NCBI GenBank assembly: GCA_947629855.1
Contig: CANRFI010000031.1
Span: 1 to 12,665, forward strand
Length of the DNA stretch: 12,665 nucleotides
Direction of reading: 5' to 3'
Source: an uncultured Clostridia bacterium
GTDB lineage: Bacteria; Bacillota_A; Clostridia; TANB77; CAG-508
Shown here: positions 6,956-12,665 of the stretch, piece by piece
Numbering within the stretch: position 1 is the first letter of the stretch
Layout: each line of letters starts with the position of its first letter
Program-made: the position numbers and the translations under genes
The notes under the pieces: generated by a model
What the model saw: the letters and a program-made list of their open reading frames with translations, nothing else
What the model was told of the DNA's origin: nothing
The model's database searches: none

Positions 6956-7900
6956 TTATACTTTTAATTTTTTTATAATTTTAATTTCATTATAAAGATT
7001 ATCTATAATTGCTTTTCTTTTTTCATAAGCATTCTTATATTGCTCATACATATCCATATAATTATCAAGTGTTTCATTTTCTCTTAATAGCATTTTCATT
7101 CCTTCTAAATAGTAATTTTTATCTTTTTCTTTTTTAGATTTTTCCATTTTTTCTTTATATTTTAAAATTTCCTTAAATCGTTCTAATTCTGACATAAGCT
7201 CTTTAACGTATTTCTGAGTAGCATAAATTTCATATTCAATATCTTCAATTACTACTTTAAATAAAGTTTTTACAATAATAGCATTGTTTTTACCTAGATG
7301 AGTGTCTATGGCAATTTTATTAAGGGCACTTGATTTTTTGAATTCTTCAGTTGGATGAGTATTTTCAATTAGAATTTTTAATGTATCAGAAATTCCTATA
7401 TGTGATTTGTATTGCCTTTTACTAACAATAGCATCATATTCATCGGCAACACGAATAATTTGACCTTCGTAAGGAATATCCTTTTTTGTTAATCCTTGAG
7501 GATATCCAGTTCCATTTAAAGCTTCATGATGATACAAAGCACCTGCTGCATAAGGTCTTAATTTTAAGTCTTTCATACACATATTATATCCTAGTGTAGT
7601 ATGTGTTTTCATAACTTCATATTCTTCATCTGTTAATTTTCCGGGTTTTTGAAGAATATTAGATGGAATGAAAAGTTTACCAATATCGTGTAAATAGGCA
7701 CAAATAGTACAGTATTCTGTAAATCCTTTGTTACAGTGCAAGTGTTCACAAAGTCTACAAGTTAAGCTTGCAACATTTTCACAATGTTTTCTTGTAAATA
7801 CATCTAAGCTATCTAGCATATTTAATTGATAACGCATATTTTCATCTAGGTTATAAGACTTTAGATTTCTATTGTCATAAAAATCAATTTCATTATTCAT
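6956..7900 (-). CDS. HD-GYP domain protein, probable cyclic-di-GMP phosphodiesterase
   Basis: HD-GYP proteins hydrolyse cyclic di-GMP at a di- or tri-iron site. Seen in residues 30-180: His39 (RKHCENVA), the HD pair with Lys in LHDIGK (70-75), His100, the HH pair at 124-125, the intact GYP motif GTGYPQG (130-136) and Asp153 in RVADEYDA, so all the usual metal ligands are present. After about residue 220 the chain becomes Lys/Glu-rich and predicted helical or coiled-coil to the end at 314, with no recognisable extra domain; there is no receiver, GAF or PAS domain at the N-terminus. ATG 7898-7900 has AGGAGT upstream (7905-7910 on this strand). It stands alone, divergent from aspS and convergent to mazF. 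Several Cys near the HD site (40, 48, 51, 56, 64, 67) are unusual. Confidence 0.88.
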   Translation of the reverse strand: MNNEIDFYDNRNLKSYNLDENMRYQLNMLDSLDVFTRKHCENVASLTCRLCEHLHCNKGFTEYCTICAYLHDIGKLFIPSNILQKPGKLTDEEYEVMKTHTTLGYNMCMKDLKLRPYAAGALYHHEALNGTGYPQGLTKKDIPYEGQIIRVADEYDAIVSKRQYKSHIGISDTLKILIENTHPTEEFKKSSALNKIAIDTHLGKNNAIIVKTLFKVVIEDIEYEIYATQKYVKELMSELERFKEILKYKEKMEKSKKEKDKNYYLEGMKMLLRENETLDNYMDMYEQYKNAYEKRKAIIDNLYNEIKIIKKLKV

Positions 7901-7927
7901 ATTATACTCCTTTGCTTACTATAAATT

Positions 7928-7956
7928 ATCATAGCACGAAAGAAAAAAAACTGCAA
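7928..7956 (-). promoter_or_regulatory. Possible promoter of the HD-GYP gene
   Basis: On the minus strand TTGCAG (7951-7956) and TATGAT (7928-7933) stand 17 bp apart. The -10 is 5/6 but the -35 matches only 3/6. It is the best-placed candidate upstream of the 7900 start. Confidence 0.3.
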
Positions 7957-7986
7957 GATATAAAATAAAATTAATTATAAAAAACG

Positions 7987-8015
7987 TTGAAAAATACTAG
8001 AATTTATGGTAATAT
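7987..8015 (+). promoter_or_regulatory. Promoter of aspS
   Basis: TTGAAA at 7987-7992 (5/6) and TAATAT at 8010-8015 are 17 bp apart, with a TGG just before the -10 giving an extended -10 element. It leaves a leader of only about 25 nt before ATG 8048, too short for a T-box, so no tRNA-sensing riboswitch is present here. Confidence 0.55.
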
Positions 8016-8047
8016 AAGGAAAGATAAAACTAGATGGGGGAAAGAAT

Positions 8048-9791
8048 ATGTATAGAACAAAAACGTGTGGAGAACTAAATTTAAAGAATGTAGAAGAAAC
8101 AGTAGAATTATCAGGTTGGATTCAAAAAATTAGAAATTTAGGTGGTATGATATTTATAGATTTAAGAGATGAAAGTGGAATTACACAAATAGTTGTCCAA
8201 GATGAAAAATTGCAAGAACAAGTGAAAGAATTAAATAGTGAAAGTTGTATCCACATTTTGCGGAAAAGTTGTGGAAAGAAGCAATAAAAATCCAAATATG
8301 AAGACAGGAGATATTGAAGTAATTGCAACTAAAATAGAAATACTTGGAAAATGTAAAAATATACTTCCATTTGAAATAAACACAAATCAAGAAGTAAGAG
8401 AAGATTTAAGACTAGAATACAGATTTTTAGATTTAAGAAACGAAAAATTACACAATAATATCTTGCTTCGTTCAAAAATATTAAAAACTTTAAGAGATAG
8501 AATGGATGAATTAGGATTCACAGAAATTCAAACACCAATACTTGCTAATTCTTCTCCAGAAGGGGCAAGAGATTACCTAGTACCAAGTAGATTAAATCCA
8601 GGGGAATTTTATGCTCTTCCACAGGCACCTCAACAATTTAAACAATTGTTAATGGTAGCAGGGTTTAATAAATATTATCAAATTGCACCTTGTTTCAGAG
8701 ATGAAGATCCAAGAGCTGACCGTGCACCAGGAGAATTTTATCAATTAGACTTTGAAATGGCATTTAGCACTCAAGAAGATGTATTTAAAGTAATGGAAGA
8801 TGTTGTACCATATACTTTTAAAAAATTTACAAATTGGAAAGTAGAAGAAGGCCCATTTGCAAGAATACCTTATAAAGAAGCAATGGAGAAATACGGAATT
8901 GATAAACCAGATTTAAGAAATCCACTTATTATTCAAGATGTAACTGAAGTATTTAAAAAATCAGAATTTAAAGCATTTAAAAATAAAACAATTAAGGCAA
9001 TTGTTATTCCAAATGGAGCAGAACAAGGAAGAAAATTCTTTGATAAAATGACTGAATTTGCAACAAGTACAGAAGTAGGAGCAAAAGGTTTAGCGTGGGC
9101 AAAATGTGAAAATTCAGGTGAATTAACAGGAGGAATTTCTAAATTTATAACAGAAGATATAAAAAGGCAATTAGAGAATAACTATGGATTAAGTAGTAAT
9201 TCAGCTATATTTTTCATAGCAGATGAACTTGAAAAAGCACAAAAAATATCTGGATTAGTTAGAATTGAATTAGGAAAGAAATTAGATTTGATAGAAAAAG
9301 GCGTATACAAATTCTGTTTTATAGTAGATTTTCCTATGTATGAGTTGTCAGATGAGGGAACAATAGACTTTAGCCACAATCCATTTTCAATGCCACAAGG
9401 TGGATTAGAGGCACTTCAAAATAAAAATCCACTTGAAATTCTTGCATATCAGTATGATTTAGTATGTAATGGATATGAAATGGCATCTGGAGCAGTGAGA
9501 AACCATAGTCCAGAGATTATGGTAAAAGCATTTGAAATTGCAGGATATTCAGAAGAAGATGTAAAAAATCGATTTGGAGCATTATATAATGCTTTCCAAT
9601 ATGGTACACCACCACATGCAGGAGCAGCTCCAGGAGTAGATAGAATGATTATGCTAATTACAGATTCACAAAACATAAGAGAAATTATAGCATTTCCAAA
9701 AAATAAAAGGGCAAGAGACTTACTTATGAATGCTCCATCAAAAGTTACAAAAGAACAATTAGATGATGTACATATTGAATTAAAAAAATAG
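8048..9791 (+). CDS. aspS: Aspartyl-tRNA synthetase; needs a +1 shift at CGG (8261)
   Basis: Charges tRNA-Asp with aspartate; class II enzyme. Seen: N-terminal OB-fold for the anticodon ([20 protein letters not shown], then [15 protein letters not shown]), motif 1 region ([18 protein letters not shown]), motif 2 [10 protein letters not shown] at rebuilt residues 216-225, the bacterial insertion domain ([19 protein letters not shown]), and motif 3 [12 protein letters not shown] with Arg532. The conventional frame from ATG 8048 ends after 79 aa (TAA 8285-8287). Skipping C8261 of codon 72 gives [20 protein letters not shown], the standard end of the OB-fold, and runs to TAG 9789-9791: 580 aa in all. 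The motif 2 Arg lands at 217, as in E. coli, which supports an exact one-base shift. Leu31 is the type seen in discriminating AspRS (inference). Ribosome binding site GGGGGAAAG precedes the ATG. There is no second intact copy here. Confidence 0.93.
8261..8264 (+). other. Inferred +1 frameshift site, CGGA (aspS)
   Basis: Codon 72 is CGG in the context TTG CGG AAA. Zero-frame reading stops seven codons later. Skipping C8261 yields GGA (Gly72) where AspRS OB-folds usually have a glycine (the xVxGKV pattern) and rejoins the remaining 508 residues without gap or overlap. Confidence 0.87.
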
Positions 9792-9799
9792 AGGTAAGT

Positions 9800-11260
9800 A
9801 TGAAAAAATATAAAATCGAAATAACAGTATTTTTATGTGGTGCACTTGATATGGCATTAGAACTTGTTGCAGCAAGGGTACTGTCTCCATATGTAGGAAG
9901 TTCTAATCTAATATGGACAACTATTATTGGTGTAATGCTAACAAGTATGAGTATTGGCTATTGGATAGGAGGAAAATTAGCAGATAAAGATCCAAATGTT
10001 AATAGATTATCAACTCTAATTTTATTGGGTGCAATATTTACAAGTTGTATACCAATTTTAGAAGCGGTTTTTGTTAAAAATTTCTCTGAAATTTCTCAAA
10101 ATTTAGTATTAATAGCCTTCATAACTTCAGCTATTATCTTTGGATTACCAAGTTTTGTTTTAGCTACAGTATCACCTTATGCAGTAAAATTAAAAGATAA
10201 AAAGCCAGAAGAAATTGGAAAATTATCAGGAAAAGTATCATCATTATCTACAATAGGAAGTATTGTAGGAACTTTCGTATCAGGATTTTTATTAATACCA
10301 AATTTAGGAGTAAGAACAATAATTTTAAGTATTACATTGATATTATTATTATTGTCTGTATTGTTATTTGAAAACAAATCAAAAAAATATTTTTTAATGA
10401 TAATTATTTTAGGAATTAGTTTAATAGGAATTAATTTTCTAGGGAAAGTAATATTTAGTAAAAATAATGCAGATATTATAGAAGATGTAGACTCTGAATA
10501 TAGTAGAATATGGGTAAAGCAAGTAGAAGGAGAAAAAGTTTCTTATAAAACGTTACAAGTTGATACAGGTCTAGAGTCATATATTAATCAAGAAACAGGA
10601 GAAATGGGTTCAAGATATTTATATTATTATGATTTATTTGACTATTTTGAAAAAGATGCAAAAAATGTATTATTAATTGGAGGAGCAGCTTATACTTATC
10701 CAACATATTATTTAAAAAAGTATCCAGATAAAAACATTGATGTTTCAGAAATTGATCCTAAAATGACTCAAATAGCTACAAGACAATTTAATTTAGATAT
10801 TAACAATCCAAGATTAAAAATATATCATCAAGATGGTAGAAGTTTCTTAAATTATACTAAAAATAAATATGATTGCATTTTAATTGATGCATTTAAAGGA
10901 TTAAATGCACCTTTTGAACTTACAACTTATGAAGCAATGAAAAATGCTAAAAATATATTAAATGACAATGGAGTTGTAATTACAAATATCATATCTTCAA
11001 TTGAAGGAGACAAATCAAATTTTATTAAATATGAGTACAGTACTTATAAAGCTATATTTGATGAAGTAAAAGTTTATCAAGTATTACCTCAAAGGGAACA
11101 ATATGAAGAACAAAATCTTATATTAGTAGGAATAAAAGGAAAAGATAATATAGATAATATAAAATATCAGCAATATCAAGAGTTACTAGACACAGAATTA
11201 ACAAATTTTTCATCTGATAAAGAAATCGTAACAGATAACTATGCACCAATTGGAAATTAA
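9800..11260 (+). CDS. Membrane-fused spermidine-synthase-like protein
   Basis: Seen: residues 1-216 are hydrophobic with about seven likely membrane segments (roughly 5-25, 38-58, 70-90, 102-125, 150-168, 171-190, 197-216), including ALELVAARVLSPYVGSS and SIGYWIGGKLAD, typical of the fused membrane/spermidine-synthase family. Residues 230-486 form a Rossmann domain: LLIGGAAYTYP (291-301), the acidic EIDP (317-320), HQDGRSFL (343-350), DAFKG (363-367), and a TDNYAPI end. The family is related to aminopropyltransferases, but GGAAYTYP replaces the GGGDG of true spermidine synthases, so a polyamine product is not assured. ATG 9800 has GAGGT overlapping the aspS stop (8-nt gap), so the two are co-transcribed and probably coupled. 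486 aa is normal for the family. No functional link to AspRS is evident. Confidence 0.85.
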   Translation: MKKYKIEITVFLCGALDMALELVAARVLSPYVGSSNLIWTTIIGVMLTSMSIGYWIGGKLADKDPNVNRLSTLILLGAIFTSCIPILEAVFVKNFSEISQNLVLIAFITSAIIFGLPSFVLATVSPYAVKLKDKKPEEIGKLSGKVSSLSTIGSIVGTFVSGFLLIPNLGVRTIILSITLILLLLSVLLFENKSKKYFLMIIILGISLIGINFLGKVIFSKNNADIIEDVDSEYSRIWVKQVEGEKVSYKTLQVDTGLESYINQETGEMGSRYLYYYDLFDYFEKDAKNVLLIGGAAYTYPTYYLKKYPDKNIDVSEIDPKMTQIATRQFNLDINNPRLKIYHQDGRSFLNYTKNKYDCILIDAFKGLNAPFELTTYEAMKNAKNILNDNGVVITNIISSIEGDKSNFIKYEYSTYKAIFDEVKVYQVLPQREQYEEQNLILVGIKGKDNIDNIKYQQYQELLDTELTNFSSDKEIVTDNYAPIGN

Positions 11261-11287
11261 AAATAAGAAAAATATAAAAAAAACTTG

Positions 11288-11322
11288 TATAATAAATTCA
11301 AATATGATATAAATATGATATA
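11288..11322 (+). promoter_or_regulatory. Promoter-like region with tandem 11-bp repeat upstream of the response regulator
   Basis: A perfect TATAAT lies at 11288-11293 but without a convincing -35. Just downstream AATATGATATA is present twice, directly abutting (11301-11311 and 11312-11322). Each copy contains TATGAT, which could itself be a -10. OmpR/PhoB-family regulators commonly bind direct repeats with an 11-bp period, so these may be operator half-sites for the regulator that follows (inference). Confidence 0.4.
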
Positions 11323-11355
11323 AAAATAAAGCTATGATAGAAAGGCGGTATTTTT

Positions 11356-12096
11356 GTGGAAGAAGAAACATATAAAGATGCAAAAACAATTTTAATTGTT
11401 GATGATGAACCACCAATTGTTGATATATTAGTTTATAATTTAAAAAAGGAAGGTTATAATACAATTGAAGCATCAGATGGTATTAGTGCTGTTAATATAG
11501 CCTTAGAACAAAAACCAGATTTAATATTATTAGATATAATGTTACCTAAATTAGATGGTTTATCTGTATGTAAAAGGATAAAAAATTCTTTAAATGTACC
11601 AATTATAATGTTAACAGCTAAAGATGGTGAGATTGATAAAATTTTAGGTTTAGAATTAGGTGCAGATGATTATATAACAAAACCATTTAGTGTAAGAGAA
11701 CTTGTAGCAAGGGTAAAAGCTAACTTAAGAAAAGTAGATGTAAATTCCGATTTACTAATAACTGAATCAGATAGTAATAACCAAAAGAAAGATAGTAAAA
11801 TTGTTGTTGGTGAATTAGAATTAGATTTAGACAAATTTGAAGTAAAAGTTAGGGGAGAAATAATAGATTTAACATTAAGAGAATTTGAAGTTTTAAAATT
11901 CTTATCATCTCAACCAGGTCAAGTTGTAACAAGAGAAACATTATTAGAAAAAGTTTGGGGATACGAATATTTTGGAGACATTAGAACTGTTGATGTTACA
12001 GTTAGAAGAATAAGGGAAAAGATAGAACGAGATACTTCTATGCCTAAAATATTAATTACCAAAAGAGGCGTAGGTTATTACATTTCTGCAAAATAA
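11356..12096 (+). CDS. OmpR/PhoB-family response regulator
   Basis: A two-component transcription factor. Seen: receiver domain, residues 10-125, with acidic pocket Asp16/Asp17, phospho-acceptor Asp60 in LILLDIMLP, Thr87 in IIMLTAKD and Lys109 in ITKPFS; a linker of about 20 polar residues; then a winged-helix DNA-binding domain (LTLREFEVLKFLSSQPGQVV, WGYEYFGDIRTVDVTVRRIR, KRGVGYYIS) to residue 246. It is closest in feel to the PhoP/WalR group, but exact orthology cannot be set from the sequence alone. Start is GTG 11356 with AAAGGCGG at 11341-11348 as ribosome binding site. Unlike most such genes it is not followed by a histidine kinase: a strong terminator begins nine bases after the stop. 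Codon use matches its neighbours. Confidence 0.93.
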   Translation: MEEETYKDAKTILIVDDEPPIVDILVYNLKKEGYNTIEASDGISAVNIALEQKPDLILLDIMLPKLDGLSVCKRIKNSLNVPIIMLTAKDGEIDKILGLELGADDYITKPFSVRELVARVKANLRKVDVNSDLLITESDSNNQKKDSKIVVGELELDLDKFEVKVRGEIIDLTLREFEVLKFLSSQPGQVVTRETLLEKVWGYEYFGDIRTVDVTVRRIREKIERDTSMPKILITKRGVGYYISAK

Positions 12097-12104
12097 AATA
12101 ATTC

Positions 12105-12135
12105 AAAAATACTGCTATTTTTTAGCAGTATTTTT
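12105..12135 (+). terminator. Rho-independent terminator after the response regulator
   Basis: Arms 12105-12117 and 12123-12135 are perfectly complementary (13 bp, core ATACTGCTA/TAGCAGTAT) around a TTTTT loop, ending in a run of T. It starts nine nt past the stop codon and closes the transcript. Confidence 0.88.
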
Positions 12136-12211
12136 AAATTATTTTAATTACAGTTAACTCATAAAATGTCGAAATTTGCGATGAAAAGTGAGAAAAATTG
12201 AAGAAAATGTC

Positions 12212-12241
12212 TTGACAAAATCGTAATATAGAACTTATACT
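12212..12241 (+). promoter_or_regulatory. Strong sigma-A-type promoter of the Rpn-like gene
   Basis: A perfect TTGACA at 12212-12217 and TATACT at 12236-12241 (5/6) are 18 bp apart, the best promoter match in the window. AAGGAGG at 12273-12279 follows, but the likely start ATG is a further 28 nt downstream. Confidence 0.65.
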
Positions 12242-12307
12242 TTTAATAAATTATATAATTTTAAAATCATATAAGGAGGCAAGGCATTAGTGCACTAAAA
12301 TAAAATT

Positions 12308-12665
12308 ATGAATAGAAAGTTTATATCAAAAAGTAATAGGGTATTACGAAAAATTTTAAATTCAAAAGACAATTTAGATGTTTTACAAGATTTCATAGAA
12401 ACATTCTTAGAAATAAAAATTAAAGAAATCAAATTAAATCCATATTTAGAATCCAAATCTAATTATTTACCATCAGAAGAAAACTTTGGCATAGCTGATA
12501 TGAGAATAAAATTAGAAAATCAAGAAGAATTAAATATAGGAATTCAGTTTATAGATGGATATTATATTCAAAATAAAATGTTATTATATTATGCACAAAT
12601 TCATTCAAACCAATTAGAATACAATGATAACAGAAAATTTACTAAAACAATTACAATAAATATAT
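12308..12665 (+). CDS. Rpn/PD-(D/E)XK nuclease-family (transposase-like) protein, N-terminal part
   Basis: The frame is open from ATG 12308 to the window edge (119 complete codons). Seen: MNRKFISKSNRVLRKIL, a helical lead, then FGIADMRIKLENQ with the conserved Asp64, LNIGIQFIDGYYIQNKM, and LLYYAQIHSNQLEY followed by RKFTKTITINI. This layout matches the Rpn/YhgA-like PD-(D/E)XK family, whose members promote recA-independent recombination in E. coli and are often annotated as transposases. The usual catalytic E-x-Q is G-I-Q here (Gly78, Gln80), so nuclease activity may be altered or the subfamily may differ. Start choice: ATG 12308 is the first in-frame start after the stop at 12296-12298; AAGGAGG at 12273-12279 is too far for normal use. 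No terminal repeats of an insertion sequence are visible. Confidence 0.7.
   Translation, partial: MNRKFISKSNRVLRKILNSKDNLDVLQDFIETFLEIKIKEIKLNPYLESKSNYLPSEENFGIADMRIKLENQEELNIGIQFIDGYYIQNKMLLYYAQIHSNQLEYNDNRKFTKTITINI

Noticed and set aside
7921..8047. A T-box or other riboswitch before aspS
   Set aside because: The leader after the predicted promoter is only about 25 nt, with no T-box sequence or long stem structures.
2042..8264. Explaining the broken genes as sequencing errors or pseudogenes
   Set aside because: Random errors or decay would not place an extra C before GGA four times, always making an in-frame CGG, with full conservation on both sides and in normally essential genes. Raw reads would still be needed to exclude a systematic error.
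8238..9791. aspS as a separate 517-aa gene starting at ATG 8238
   Set aside because: It would lack the OB-fold and overlaps the N-terminal frame by 50 nt; the first eight residues do not fit the family. The two frames join exactly at CGG 8261.
12167..12173. A perfect Spo0A box (TGTCGAA) upstream of the Rpn-like gene
   Set aside because: The same 7-mer occurs on the opposite strand inside rodA (4055-4061), so a single match has little weight, and no sporulation gene is adjacent.

Overview
The window is very AT-rich, with AGGAGG-type ribosome binding sites, a MinD/MinE division pair, a MazF close to Bacillus NdoA, an HD-GYP protein, a GerS-like protein and a pilin-like protein carrying a sulfatase-modifying (formylglycine-generating-enzyme-like) domain. 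This suggests a low-GC Firmicute, most likely an uncultured gut-type clostridium; the species cannot be fixed from the sequence.

Layout. 1-161: the tail of a membrane protein. 242-2123: a large pilin-like/SUMF-domain surface protein, then a terminator. 2256-6913: a promoter and a probable operon minD, minE, rodA, dusB, a GerS/LolA-like membrane-anchored protein and mazF, closed by a bidirectional terminator. 6956-7900 on the minus strand: an HD-GYP protein. 7987-11260: a promoter, aspS and a membrane-fused spermidine-synthase-like gene. 11301-12135: an OmpR-family response regulator with a tandem 11-bp repeat upstream and a terminator downstream. 12212-12665: a strong promoter and the start of an Rpn/PD-(D/E)XK-type gene that runs off the window.

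The most important observation concerns decoding. Three genes (the SUMF-domain gene, rodA, aspS) are each broken in the conventional reading frame, rodA twice. All four breaks lie exactly at an in-frame CGG codon followed by A, and all four are repaired the same way: skip the C and read GGA (glycine). Scanning by hand, I find no in-frame CGG anywhere else in the window's genes, while 12 CGG trinucleotides out of frame on the coding strand of the plus-strand genes need no shift. After repair, AspRS is 580 aa with its motif-2 Arg at residue 217, and RodA is 368 aa with a normal SEDS core. The simplest reading is that CGG has no usable tRNA in this organism and that ribosomes shift +1 at CGG, or that CGGA is read as a four-base glycine codon. 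Arginine is otherwise encoded by AGA, AGG, CGT and CGA.

The genes fit ordinary housekeeping: septum placement (MinDE), wall elongation (RodA), tRNA modification (DusB), aspartate charging (AspRS), and signalling (HD-GYP, response regulator). If the frameshift idea is right, two genes normally essential in rod-shaped bacteria depend on it.
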